Origin: Gammaproteobacteria bacterium
GTDB taxonomy: Bacteria; Pseudomonadota; Gammaproteobacteria; Pseudomonadales; Azotimanducaceae
Length of the DNA: 64,000 nucleotides
Assembly: GCA_007694905.1 (NCBI GenBank)
Contig: REEU01000127.1
Span: 1-64,000, forward strand
Direction: 5' to 3'
How positions within the stretch are numbered: the stretch's first letter is position 1; every line of letters starts with the position of its first letter. This document shows, one piece after another, positions 17,018-26,124 of this stretch. Both the position numbers and the translations under genes were made by a program. The notes beneath the pieces are model-generated. The model was given only the letters and a program-made list of their open reading frames with translations. It did no database searches and was not told the origin of the DNA.

Positions 17018-19093
17018 TCAGCCGTCCGTGAGTTCCTCGAGCAGCACCTCCTGAGCCGCACGGCGGCGAGCGTTACCCTGAGCGGCGCGACGATAGCTTC
17101 CGTCACCCTGCAGCAGCCAGGCCTGACTGTTGTCCGCGAGGTAGTTGAGCAGGGACTCCTGGATCACCCGCTGGCGAATGCGCCGATCCTCGATGGGGAA
17201 ACAGATCTCCACCCTGCGGAAGAAATTGCGCTCCATCCAATCTGCGCTGGACAGGAACACCCTCTCCTCGTCGTCGCCATTCTCGAAGTAGAACACGCGG
17301 GTGTGCTCGAGGAAGCGGCCGATGATGGAGCGCACCGTGATGCTCTCGGAAACCCCTTTCACCCCGGGACGCAGGGAACAGACACCACGCACGATGAGGT
17401 CGATGCGCACGCCCGCCTGGGATGCGGCATAGAGCGCCTGAATGACCTGAGGCTCCACCAGGGAGTTCATCTTCGCCATGATCCGAGCCGGCTTGCCGGC
17501 TCGAGCGTTCTCCGCCTCGGCGCCGATGAGATCGAGCATGTGCCGATGCAGGGTGAACGGTGACTGCACCAGTTTCTTCAGGCGTACCACCCTGCCCATG
17601 GCGGTGAGCTGCTGGAACACCTTCTGCACGTCCTCGGCAATGGCCGCATCACAGGTGAACAGCCCGTAGTCCGTGTACAGGCGAGCGGTGCGGGCATGGT
17701 AGTTCCCCGTACCGACGTGCACGTAACGTCGCAGCTGCCTCGCCTCGCGACGGACCACGAGCAGCGCCTTGGCATGGGTCTTGTGCCCCACCACACCGTA
17801 CACCACGTGTGCGCCGGCCTCCTGCAGGGTATTGGCGAGCTCGATATTGGCTTCTTCGTCGAAGCGGGCCCGCAGCTCCACTACCACCGTCACTTCCTTG
17901 CCGTTGCGCGCCGCCTCCACCAGTGCCTTGACCACGCCGGAATCGGGGCCCGTCCGGTACAGGCACTGTCGGATCGCGAGCACGCCTGGATCGCGCGCGG
18001 CCTGGCGCAGGAATTCGATCACTGGAGCGAAGGATTCGAACGGGTGGTGGAGGATGAGATCACCACGGCGGATGACGTCGAACATGTCCTCATTACGGCG
18101 GATGCGTGCCGGAATGCGCGGCAGGAAACCCGGGTACTTGAGTTCGGGGCGGTCCACGAGTTCGGCGACGGTCAGCAGCCGCGTCAGGTTGACCGGCCCG
18201 TTGCAGCGATAGATGTCCTCTTCGTCGAGCTCGAACTGGCGCATCAGGAACTGTTCGACATCTTCGGGGCAGTCATCCGCCACTTCCAGGCGCACCTCGT
18301 CGCCAAAGCGGCGCGAGGACAACTCACCTTCCAGCGCCAGCTTCAGATCATCCACCTCCTCCTCATCCACGAACAGATCGGAGTTGCGAGTGACCCGGAA
18401 CTGGTAGCAGCCGGTAGCCTTCATGCCCGGGAACAGATCGGACACATGAGCGTGGATGATGGAGGATAGAAAGACGAAGTCGAACGGACCGCTGGTGCTC
18501 GACTCCGGCAGATGCACCAGTCGCGGCAGCGAACGCGGCGCACCGACGATGGCCATGCCGCTGTTGCGGCCGAACGCGTCCTTGCCCTCGAGCGTGACAA
18601 TGAAGGTGAGGCTCTTGTTCAGGACCCGGGGAAACGGATGCGCAGGATCCAGCGCAATAGGGCTCAGAATGGGCGCGAGCTCGCGACTGAAGTAGCGCTT
18701 GACCCATCCGGCCTGACGCCGGTTCCATTCGGTGCGCTTCAGAAAGCGGATATCCTCCATGGCCAGACGCGGGATGAGCACCTCGTTGAGAATCTGGTAC
18801 TGCTCCGCCATGACACCATGCACGGCCTCGGAGATGCGCTTGAGCTGATCCGCCGGCGACAGGTTGTCGGGTCCGCGCTGCGTAGAGCCATAGGTGACCT
18901 GCTGCTTGAGTCCGGACACCCGGATCTCAAAGAACTCGTCGAGGTTCGAGGCCGAGATGCACAAAAACTTGACCCGCTCCAGCAGCGGCACCGATTCGTC
19001 CCGAGCCTGCTCGAGCACGCGCCGGTTGAACTCCAGCAGCGAGAGCTCCCGGTTGATGTACAGCTCAGGATTGCTGAGATTGATGGCATCCAT
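17018..19093 (-). CDS. ppk1: Polyphosphate kinase 1
   Basis: A 691-residue kinase polymerising polyphosphate from ATP. The N-terminal YINRELSLLEFNRRVLEQA motif and the phospholipase D-like catalytic half with HAKALLVVRRE (autophosphorylated histidine) and YVHVGTGNYHARTARLYTD are present. ATG 19093 (MDAINLSN) is the family start; a frame extension to 19267 would overlap the divergent cmoA. Convergent with ppx. Confidence 0.94.
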   Translation of the reverse strand: MDAINLSNPELYINRELSLLEFNRRVLEQARDESVPLLERVKFLCISASNLDEFFEIRVSGLKQQVTYGSTQRGPDNLSPADQLKRISEAVHGVMAEQYQILNEVLIPRLAMEDIRFLKRTEWNRRQAGWVKRYFSRELAPILSPIALDPAHPFPRVLNKSLTFIVTLEGKDAFGRNSGMAIVGAPRSLPRLVHLPESSTSGPFDFVFLSSIIHAHVSDLFPGMKATGCYQFRVTRNSDLFVDEEEVDDLKLALEGELSSRRFGDEVRLEVADDCPEDVEQFLMRQFELDEEDIYRCNGPVNLTRLLTVAELVDRPELKYPGFLPRIPARIRRNEDMFDVIRRGDLILHHPFESFAPVIEFLRQAARDPGVLAIRQCLYRTGPDSGVVKALVEAARNGKEVTVVVELRARFDEEANIELANTLQEAGAHVVYGVVGHKTHAKALLVVRREARQLRRYVHVGTGNYHARTARLYTDYGLFTCDAAIAEDVQKVFQQLTAMGRVVRLKKLVQSPFTLHRHMLDLIGAEAENARAGKPARIMAKMNSLVEPQVIQALYAASQAGVRIDLIVRGVCSLRPGVKGVSESITVRSIIGRFLEHTRVFYFENGDDEERVFLSSADWMERNFFRRVEICFPIEDRRIRQRVIQESLLNYLADNSQAWLLQGDGSYRRAAQGNARRRAAQEVLLEELTDG

Positions 19094-19172
19094 GGCGAGG
19101 CCGTCCGCAGAAACTGTGGAATTATGGCAAAAAACAGGAGCCGGAATATGACAATGGCACGGCAGCCCGCCT

Positions 19173-19916
19173 GTGGCCGGTGACGAGGACCAGCTGTTCG
19201 TCGACGGCTCGGCAGCGCCCGGAAGCTTCCGCTTCGATGCCCGGGTGGCACGGGTGTTCGATGACATGATCCGCCGCTCGGTGCCGGGTTACATGGCCAC
19301 AGTGAGCCGTTCCGGCTGGCTCGCAGCCCGCTTCGCGCAGCCGCAGACAGCCTGCTACGACCTTGGCTGCTCGCTGGGCGCGACGCTGCTGGCCTGTGCT
19401 GATGCCATCAACGAGCGCGGCATCGAGGCCGTGAAGCTCATCGGTGTCGATACGTCCGGCGCGATGCTGGAACGCTGTCGGGAGCGGCTGCTGCCGGAAC
19501 TCGGAGCGCATATGCCGCGACTGATCGAGGCGGATATCAGCGAGTTGGACTTCGAGCCCGCGTCGGTGGTGATCCTCAATTGGACCCTGCAGTTCCTGCC
19601 CCCGGCGCATCGTCAACCACTGCTCGAGCGGATCCACTCGGCACTGCTGCCAGGCGGCGCCCTGATCCTCAGCGAAAAGGTGGTCGCGGCCGATGCGGAT
19701 GCCCAGGCGCTCCTCGAACGCCTGCACGAGGATTTCAAGCGGTCTCAGGGCTACTCGGAACTGGAGATCGCAGCCAAACGCACCGCCCTCGAAGCCGTAC
19801 TCGTTCCCGATTCAGTCGACACTCACCTGGTACGCCTGCGCGGCATCGGGTTCGCGCCGGTCCTCATCTGGTACCGGCAATTCAATTTCGTGTCCCTGCT
19901 GGCCGTGAAGCCATGA
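19173..19916 (+). CDS. cmoA: Carboxy-S-adenosyl-L-methionine synthase
   Basis: A 247-residue enzyme that makes carboxy-SAM from SAM and prephenate for cmo5U34 tRNA modification. The FDARVARVFDDMIRRSVPGY segment, YDLGCSLGATL SAM motif and NWTLQFLPP motif are characteristic. The start is GTG 19173; no in-frame ATG lies upstream. The stop overlaps the cmoB start (ATGA, 19913-19916), fitting their sequential roles. Confidence 0.93.
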   Translation: MAGDEDQLFVDGSAAPGSFRFDARVARVFDDMIRRSVPGYMATVSRSGWLAARFAQPQTACYDLGCSLGATLLACADAINERGIEAVKLIGVDTSGAMLERCRERLLPELGAHMPRLIEADISELDFEPASVVILNWTLQFLPPAHRQPLLERIHSALLPGGALILSEKVVAADADAQALLERLHEDFKRSQGYSELEIAAKRTALEAVLVPDSVDTHLVRLRGIGFAPVLIWYRQFNFVSLLAVKP

Positions 19917-20914
19917 CCAGTCGCGATCCCTTTGCCGACGTCAGCGGCAAGGCCCTCGCCAACCGGTTGACGGCTGCAGGGCTCGACCACTGGAATCCGC
20001 ATGTCCCGGAGCGCGTCGCTGCGGCCATTGCGCCCGGTCGCCACGGCGATCTCGATACCTGGCGGGGGCTGCTCACACAGCTCGAAGCCCTGCCGCGGGC
20101 AACCCTCCAGCCGGGCGGGCCTGCGGTGGCCACGGCTGTCGACGCTCCGCTTCCGGCCGCCCAGCAGGCGACCCTCGAACAGGTGCTCATGGGCCTGCAC
20201 CCCTGGCGCAAGGGACCGTTTTCCCTCCACGGTATCAACATCGATGCAGAATGGCGTTCCGATCTGAAGTGGGCCCGCATCCAAGCGGCCGACATCGATC
20301 TCGACGCCACACGCATCCTCGACGTGGGCTGCGGCAACGGCTGGTACGCTTGGCGCATGCTCGCAGCAGGCGCCCGGACGGTGATCGGCGTCGACCCGAC
20401 CCTGAAGCATGTGATGCAGGCCTGGGCGGTGCGCCGCTGCCTGCTGACGCCGGCGCCAGAGATCCTGCCGCTGCCGCTGGAAGCCTTGCCACCCGGGCGC
20501 GGCGACTTCGATCGCGTGTTTTCCATGGGTGTGCTCTACCATCGGAAATCGCCCATCGATCACCTCATGACCCTGCGCGAGCACCTGGCACCGGGCGGTA
20601 CGCTGCTGCTCGAGAGTCTGGTCATCGCAGGGGATGTCGATCAGTGCCTGTGCCCACCTGACCGCTACGCACGCATGCGCAACGTCTGGTTCATTCCCTC
20701 CACCCCCTTACTCGCACGCTGGCTGGAGCGCAGCGGTTTCGAGGCAGTGGAGGTCCTCGACGAGAGCGTCACCACGGTCGACGAACAACGCGCCACCCCC
20801 TGGATGCGCTTCGAGTCATTGCCTGCGGCACTTGACCCGGTGGACCCGACGCGTACCGTTGAGACTCATCCAGCGCCACGACGAGCGCTGCTTGCAGCCC
20901 GAAGACGAGATTAG
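19913..20914 (+). CDS. cmoB: tRNA U34 carboxymethyltransferase
   Basis: A 333-residue enzyme that transfers the carboxymethyl group from carboxy-SAM to 5-hydroxyuridine-34 of tRNA. The WRKGPFSLHGINIDAEWRS region and the SAM-binding ILDVGCGNGWYAWRM motif match the family, as does the later VFSMGVLYHRKSP. Start ATG 19913 overlaps the cmoA stop by 4 nt. The gene is followed after 3 nt by a small unknown gene. Confidence 0.93.
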   Translation: MTSRDPFADVSGKALANRLTAAGLDHWNPHVPERVAAAIAPGRHGDLDTWRGLLTQLEALPRATLQPGGPAVATAVDAPLPAAQQATLEQVLMGLHPWRKGPFSLHGINIDAEWRSDLKWARIQAADIDLDATRILDVGCGNGWYAWRMLAAGARTVIGVDPTLKHVMQAWAVRRCLLTPAPEILPLPLEALPPGRGDFDRVFSMGVLYHRKSPIDHLMTLREHLAPGGTLLLESLVIAGDVDQCLCPPDRYARMRNVWFIPSTPLLARWLERSGFEAVEVLDESVTTVDEQRATPWMRFESLPAALDPVDPTRTVETHPAPRRALLAARRRD

Positions 20915-20917
20915 CCC

Positions 20918-21289
20918 ATGAAGTTCAGACGCTACCTCGGTCGCGAACGTCAGATCGAGGCGCTTTACTCCGCGATGAAGGCCGCAGAAGGGAAAGCCAT
21001 GCACCCCACCGAGCTGAGCCGGGAAACCAGCCTGGACATGCACACGGTGCAGGACCGCATGGACGCCTGCCCAGAGCTGTTCGTGCGCCTGCCGCGCAAC
21101 CCCGAGGGTCTCGTCCGCTACCGGATCACCAGTAGCGCAGCGGTGCTGGCGCCGGAGCAGGTCAGCGGCCTGATCAGACGGCGGGCCCGTAGCGAGAAGC
21201 TGCAGCTTGCGGCGGGTATCGCAATCATCGCCAGCTTCGGACTCATCATCCTGCTGACGGTGCTGCCCTCCACATCGCTGTTCCTCTGA
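20918..21289 (+). CDS. Unknown small protein: helix-turn-helix-like domain plus C-terminal membrane helix
   Basis: A 123-residue protein with no family that I recognise. Residues about 8-75 look like a small winged-helix fold (an HPTELSRETSLDMHTVQDRMD helix-turn-helix-like stretch followed by a short strand region LVRYRIT). Residues about 97-118 form a hydrophobic helix, giving a tail-anchored or type II membrane topology. It lies 3 nt after cmoB and 1 nt before an acyl-CoA dehydrogenase gene, so it is probably cotranscribed. Function unknown. Confidence 0.7.
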   Translation: MKFRRYLGRERQIEALYSAMKAAEGKAMHPTELSRETSLDMHTVQDRMDACPELFVRLPRNPEGLVRYRITSSAAVLAPEQVSGLIRRRARSEKLQLAAGIAIIASFGLIILLTVLPSTSLFL

Positions 21290-21290
21290 G

Positions 21291-22409
21291 ATGCCCGAAC
21301 AACTCGAAGCCAGGCAGCAGGACCTGCTGCAACGCACCCGCGGGTTCATCGAGGACCACCTCGAGCCGCTGGCGCAGCGCTACGGAGCCGATGCCAAGGC
21401 CTTGCGCAAAGCCGTCATCGCAGCCTCCCGGGATGCAGGACTGTACGCGCTGACTCAATCCGCGGGCTTGGGCGGTACCGAGGCTGGCGTCCTCGACCTG
21501 ACCGTCGTCCGCGAATGCCTGGCGGGCAGCGGCCTCGACGCACGTCGGTACGTCCTCGGCCCGCAGCCCGGTTTCCTGGCCGGAGCCGAGGGTAAGCTGG
21601 CCGAGCGCTACCTCGAACCCCTGCTCAGAGGCGAGCTCCGCAGCGCGTTCGCCTTCACCGACAGCCGTGACGGCCCGCCCACGCGTGCCGAAAAGGTTCC
21701 CTCCGGGTGGACGATCTCAGGGACCAAGGCCTATGTCACCGCCGGGGCCGATGCCGAATGCTTCGGCGTCGTCGCCCGCCTCGCCTCCGGCGCAGGCAGC
21801 CTCTTCGCGGTGGTGGACGCCGACGCACCCGGGCTGACGATCTCTGCCCCGTTCCGCTCCCTGGACGGCTCACACCACGTTGCGCTGACGTTCGCGGAAG
21901 TGTTCATCCCGGACGATCATCTGCTCGGATCGCCCGGCGAAGGTCTGCCCCGTGCCATGCGCCAGATTGGCGACACGCGACTGGCCATGGCAGCCGACGC
22001 CTGCGGCCTGATGGCTTACGTGCTCGGCCATCTCGAAGCGCATCTGCGCGCGCCGCACCGCAGCGGCGCGCCGCTGTCGGACCGCGAAGGAGTGCGCCTG
22101 CGCTACGCTGAAGTCCGCATCCGCGCCTACGCCGCTCGCAGCATGCTCTACCGCACGGCGCGGCTGGCAGACGCCCGGGAAAACGTGGTCAACGAAGGCA
22201 TTGCCAGCAAGGTGTTCATCACCGAGACCCTCGGTGAGCTGGTGGATACGGCCATTCAGCTCGAAGGCGGCCAGGCGCTGGTGGAGGGCCATCCCCTGGA
22301 GCGCCTGTATCGGGAGGTTCGCGCCCTGCGTCTCGCCGAGGGCGCCAGCGACCTGCTGCGGCTGAATCTGGCGCGGGGTCGCTTCGAACTGAACAAGGGT
22401 CGGATCTGA
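21291..22409 (+). CDS. Acyl-CoA dehydrogenase family protein
   Basis: A 372-residue acyl-CoA dehydrogenase-type flavoprotein. The FTDSRDGPP segment takes the place of the flavin motif, TISGTKAYVTAGADAE is the typical beta-domain segment, and RLAEGASDLLRLNLARG is the C-terminal motif. It differs from the enzyme at 3.0-4.2 kb and is shorter. ATG 21291 directly abuts the preceding small gene. Substrate unknown. Confidence 0.83.
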   Translation: MPEQLEARQQDLLQRTRGFIEDHLEPLAQRYGADAKALRKAVIAASRDAGLYALTQSAGLGGTEAGVLDLTVVRECLAGSGLDARRYVLGPQPGFLAGAEGKLAERYLEPLLRGELRSAFAFTDSRDGPPTRAEKVPSGWTISGTKAYVTAGADAECFGVVARLASGAGSLFAVVDADAPGLTISAPFRSLDGSHHVALTFAEVFIPDDHLLGSPGEGLPRAMRQIGDTRLAMAADACGLMAYVLGHLEAHLRAPHRSGAPLSDREGVRLRYAEVRIRAYAARSMLYRTARLADARENVVNEGIASKVFITETLGELVDTAIQLEGGQALVEGHPLERLYREVRALRLAEGASDLLRLNLARGRFELNKGRI

Positions 22410-22482
22410 CCGACTGCCGCCGGCCTCCCAGGCACAGCGAGCAGCAATGCTCCCAAGGCGCGGCGCCCGCCGCGCATCCCAT

Positions 22483-23271
22483 TCAGGAGGTCATGATCAG
22501 GGACGGATAGTTCGCAGACCGGGTGCCCGGTATCGGCAGATTGTCGTCACGATGATAGGTAAACACCGCAGACAGCTTGACGTCATCACTGCGATTCATC
22601 CCGGCCGCATGGAACGTTTGCGCATCGAAGAACACCACGTCTCCCGCCCGCAGCTCGACCAGGACGGCAGAGTCGATCAGGCCCTGGTTTTCCGGCAACT
22701 CGGGACGCAGGAACAACTCTGCATCGAGGCGCCCTCGATCGAGTTGCTCGCGATGACTTTCAGGAATCATTTGCAGGGCACCATTGGCGGCCACCTCGTC
22801 GCCCAGCGCAAGCCAGACACTGATCAGCTCAGGACGATCGAAGGACCAGTAGCGGATGTCCTGATGCCACAGCGTCGCGCTGGAGTAACCCGGATGCTTG
22901 GTCATGATGCAGTTGTGATGGCTTTGGGCGAGACAGACCGGCCCACCGAGCAGCGCTGCGAGACGACGTCCGAGCGCCGCTGACGTCGCCCAGCTACGGA
23001 AGCTGTCATCACGCGTGATCGCGTGCAGAAGCCGGCGCGGCGTCTCGCCACCCTCATCGAGCCGGCTGCCGGGTGCGCCGGGATAGTGGACGTCCGCTTC
23101 GAACTCCGCAGGTCCGAGCAGCGGTTGCAGTGATGCCAACGCCACAGCGCGCATCCGGGCAAGCACGCCAGGCTCCGCGAGTCCACGCATGACCAGGAAC
23201 CCCTCCCGCTCGAAGCGCTGCCGTTCGATCTCGCTCAGATTCCGATCCGCACTGTCATGCATGCTCATCAT
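22483..23271 (-). CDS. Phytanoyl-CoA dioxygenase (PhyH) family protein
   Basis: A 262-residue Fe(II)/2-oxoglutarate-dependent dioxygenase. The iron triad is His136 and Asp138 (WHQD) plus His221 (TFHAAGMNRSDD), and an Arg downstream could bind 2-oxoglutarate. Family members hydroxylate diverse small molecules, so the substrate is not predictable. It is convergent with the acyl-CoA dehydrogenase gene, with 73 nt of unremarkable sequence between them. Confidence 0.87.
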   Translation of the reverse strand: MMSMHDSADRNLSEIERQRFEREGFLVMRGLAEPGVLARMRAVALASLQPLLGPAEFEADVHYPGAPGSRLDEGGETPRRLLHAITRDDSFRSWATSAALGRRLAALLGGPVCLAQSHHNCIMTKHPGYSSATLWHQDIRYWSFDRPELISVWLALGDEVAANGALQMIPESHREQLDRGRLDAELFLRPELPENQGLIDSAVLVELRAGDVVFFDAQTFHAAGMNRSDDVKLSAVFTYHRDDNLPIPGTRSANYPSLIMTS

Positions 23272-23387
23272 CGACCACCATCCGTCCGGATCACCACGTT
23301 AACACTGCGCCTGGAAAGCGAAAACGGCTTGCATCAGTCCGCAACGCTGGTCATGTTGTCGTGAGGCTCTTTGAGGTGGAGGTCGCC

Positions 23388-23906
23388 GTGCGCACTGTGC
23401 TTTCCATGGCACTGCTGGTCGCCCTGCCGCTGCATGCGAGCGTCCTTCCTGAGGCCCCGCCGGAGGGCCTGCGCATCACGGTGTCCGTCAGCTGCGACTT
23501 CGAGCAACGCTGGTGGGAGGCAACGCTTTATCCGAACAGCACGCTCCCGCTGGAGGTTCGCTGGCGGGCACCGACGATGCGCGGCAGCCAACCGAGAGAG
23601 CTGGTTAGAGACCTGACTCCGGAACTGCGGGCGACACTTTATGAGTTGAGCCGCCGCGCGTTCGATGACTTCCGACTCGACCGCCTGCCACCGCTGCTCG
23701 GCGATCCGGACGCGGGCCCGTGGCTCGGGTCCCGCACCCTGTCCTTGAGCGCCCTGATTCTCGACGGCGGTCTCGGTCGGGTTGATCGCATCGACCTCGC
23801 CATCGATCTGCTGCCGGGTCGCGCCCTGTTCGAAGATGCCCGCAATCTGCTGACCCGCTTCGAAGGTCTCGCCAGCCCGATCGACCCGAATCTCGACTGC
23901 AGATGA
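23388..23906 (+). CDS. Exported hypothetical protein
   Basis: A 172-residue protein with a clear signal peptide (MRTVLSMALLVALPLHA) and an otherwise unrecognised mature part containing one Cys near each end of the domain (SVSCDFEQRWWE and the C-terminal LDCR), suggesting a disulfide. GTG 23388 is chosen because GGTGGAGG lies 5-12 nt upstream; an earlier GTG at 23361 is possible. The reverse strand also carries an open frame of similar length, but without a signal peptide or ribosome site. Confidence 0.62.
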   Translation: MRTVLSMALLVALPLHASVLPEAPPEGLRITVSVSCDFEQRWWEATLYPNSTLPLEVRWRAPTMRGSQPRELVRDLTPELRATLYELSRRAFDDFRLDRLPPLLGDPDAGPWLGSRTLSLSALILDGGLGRVDRIDLAIDLLPGRALFEDARNLLTRFEGLASPIDPNLDCR

Positions 23907-23999
23907 CAGCAATGACGATGGACCCCAGCGAGAGTATCCTCAAGTGGGGACCTGACCAAGGGTGGTACCGGGGGTCATCACCACCCAGGGAGAGACCAC

Positions 24000-24557
24000 A
24001 TGAACCGACGTCTGCTGTGTCGAGTTCTCTGCTGTGCGCTGTTCCTGCCGTTGACGCCCGCCGTCACGCTGGCGGCCCAAACAACGGTCATGGGCGTCTC
24101 AGCAGCGCAGCTCTGCTACGACTACGCGACCCACGGCACCAGCTCCGCGCGGCGCGCCCTGGAGACCTGCACGCGAGCCATCAACGACGAGTCGTTGACT
24201 ACGCGCGACTTGGCCGCCACCTACTCTAATCGTGGCATCATCCAGGCAGCGCGGGGACGCTTTGAGCTCGCCATCGAGGATTACGACCGTTCCCTGGCCC
24301 TCAATCCCACCCTCGTGCACGCCATGATCAACCGTGGCAATGCCCGCACGCGACTACGGCAATTCAAGCAGGCGCTGGACGACTACGACCTGGCCGGTTT
24401 CTACAGCGAGGGACGCAACGGCCTCGTCTTCTACAATCGGGCCATGTTGTTCATGCAGATGGGTCGGATCGAGAATGCGCGTGCCGACCTGCTGCGCGCG
24501 CTGGAGCTGCAGCCCGATTCCCTGCGCTATCGGGAGGCGCTGGCCTCGCTGAAATAA
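24000..24557 (+). CDS. Exported TPR-repeat protein
   Basis: A 185-residue protein with a signal peptide (about residues 1-26) and three tetratricopeptide-like repeats in the mature part (for example AATYSNRGIIQAARGRFELAI and FYNRAMLFMQMGRIENA). It is probably periplasmic and acts by protein-protein contact. ATG 24000 lies behind a GGGAGAG site. The partner is unknown; the preceding gene is another exported protein of unknown function. Confidence 0.8.
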   Translation: MNRRLLCRVLCCALFLPLTPAVTLAAQTTVMGVSAAQLCYDYATHGTSSARRALETCTRAINDESLTTRDLAATYSNRGIIQAARGRFELAIEDYDRSLALNPTLVHAMINRGNARTRLRQFKQALDDYDLAGFYSEGRNGLVFYNRAMLFMQMGRIENARADLLRALELQPDSLRYREALASLK

Positions 24558-24599
24558 AGCCACAGGGACGTTGGCCCGCACCGACGCGACCGCTTCGGG

Positions 24600-26048
24600 T
24601 CAGCGCTTGATCTGACTGCGCACCAGTTTGAGCATCTTGTCACCCCAGGGCGGCGTGATGCCCACCATGCCTGCGAGATCGATGCCGGTCTGCCGATAGA
24701 CGGATTTCCGGTGACTGAAGCTCTGGAAACCATCGCGACCGTGGTAGGCACCCATGCCGCTCGGACCGACGCCTCCGAAGGGCAGATCCTCCTGCGCCAC
24801 GTGCATGATGACGTCGTTGATGGTGACTCCGCCGGACGTGGTCCGGGACAGCACCTTGCGCTGTTCGTCGGCATCGGAACCGAAATAATAGAGCCCCAGC
24901 GGACGCGGGTGGTCATTCACGTAGGCGATGGTCTCCTCCACCTTGCTGTAACCCTTCACCGGCAGCAGCGGCCCGAAAATCTCCTCCTGCATGACCTGCA
25001 TCTCCTCGCTGGGATCGAGAATCAGCGTCGGTGGCATTTTGCGGTTCGGTTGCTGGCGGAAGTCCTCGTTGGCGGGATTGATCTCGGTCACCGTGGCGCC
25101 CTTGGCACGCGCGTCCTCGACATACCCGGACAGCCGATCGTAATGACGCTCGTTGATGATCGACGTGTAATCCGGATTGTCGAGCAAAGTCGGGAACATC
25201 TTCGCGACAGAGCGCCTTGATGACTCGACAAACGCCTCCACCCGATCATCCGGAACCATGACGTAGTCCGGCGCGAGGCAGATCTGTCCAGCATTGAGCA
25301 TCTTGCCCATCATGAGACGATCCGTGGCCTTCTGCAGGTCCGCGCTGCGACCGAGAATGACCGGTGACTTGCCACCGAGCTCGAGCGTAACGGGCACCAG
25401 ATTGTCAGCGGCGGCGCGCATCACGTGCCGGGCCACGCTGGTGGCGCCGGTAAACAGCAGATGATCGAAAGGCAGGGACGCGAACGCAGCACCGGTGTCG
25501 GGGCCACCGGTGACCACGGCCACTTCGTCGTCATCGAACGCCGCATGAAACAGCTCGCGCATCAGTTCTGATGTCAGGGGCGTGAATTCAGAGGGTTTGA
25601 TCATGCAACGATTGCCCGCTGCGAAAATCCCGGCCAACGGTCCGAACGTCAGTTGCACTGGGAAATTCCAAGGGCTGATCACCCCGACCACGCCCAGCGG
25701 CTGATGTTCGATCCAGGCGCGAGCGCCGAGCAGCCCGAAGGGCATTTCAGCCCGCCGCTTCTCCGGCCTCATCCACTTCTCGAGATGCTTGCGCGCATGT
25801 TTCAGCGGCCCGACGGACCCGGCGATGTCCGTGAACAGAGACTGATGCACCGAGCGATGCCCGAAGTCCTGGCGCATGGCCTCCGCCAGCGCATCCCCGT
25901 GGTCCACCAGAATGGCGATGGCCCGATCGATACGCTCACGGCGCGCGGCGGCACTCACCTCTCCCGCGGCGAGCTGGGCCTGACGCTGCCGCTCCAGCAG
26001 CGTCAGCATGGCATCACGGGACATGTCGTTATGGGTCTCGATGGTCAT
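24600..26048 (-). CDS. Aldehyde dehydrogenase, coniferyl-aldehyde dehydrogenase-like
   Basis: A 482-residue NAD(P)-dependent aldehyde dehydrogenase. The catalytic Glu lies in LELGGKSP and the catalytic Cys in NAGQICLAPDY; the PWNFPVQLTFGPLAG motif is typical. The APDY context and the C-terminal FSHRKSVYRQ resemble the coniferyl-aldehyde dehydrogenase (CalB) group, which also acts on long-chain or aromatic aldehydes. It is last in a long minus-strand run, 76 nt after the AstE-like gene. Confidence 0.87.
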   Translation of the reverse strand: MTIETHNDMSRDAMLTLLERQRQAQLAAGEVSAAARRERIDRAIAILVDHGDALAEAMRQDFGHRSVHQSLFTDIAGSVGPLKHARKHLEKWMRPEKRRAEMPFGLLGARAWIEHQPLGVVGVISPWNFPVQLTFGPLAGIFAAGNRCMIKPSEFTPLTSELMRELFHAAFDDDEVAVVTGGPDTGAAFASLPFDHLLFTGATSVARHVMRAAADNLVPVTLELGGKSPVILGRSADLQKATDRLMMGKMLNAGQICLAPDYVMVPDDRVEAFVESSRRSVAKMFPTLLDNPDYTSIINERHYDRLSGYVEDARAKGATVTEINPANEDFRQQPNRKMPPTLILDPSEEMQVMQEEIFGPLLPVKGYSKVEETIAYVNDHPRPLGLYYFGSDADEQRKVLSRTTSGGVTINDVIMHVAQEDLPFGGVGPSGMGAYHGRDGFQSFSHRKSVYRQTGIDLAGMVGITPPWGDKMLKLVRSQIKR

Positions 26049-26124
26049 GGCGCGCTTGTCCTTTCCGGTCGCTCATCGACCGGTGCAGTGTACCGCGCTC
26101 CCGCCTGCGTCTGCATAACCGGGA

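Noticed and set aside
23334-23912. Minus-strand frame covering the small exported protein gene
   Set aside because: No signal peptide, ribosome site or family match; the plus-strand frame has both a signal peptide and a good ribosome site.
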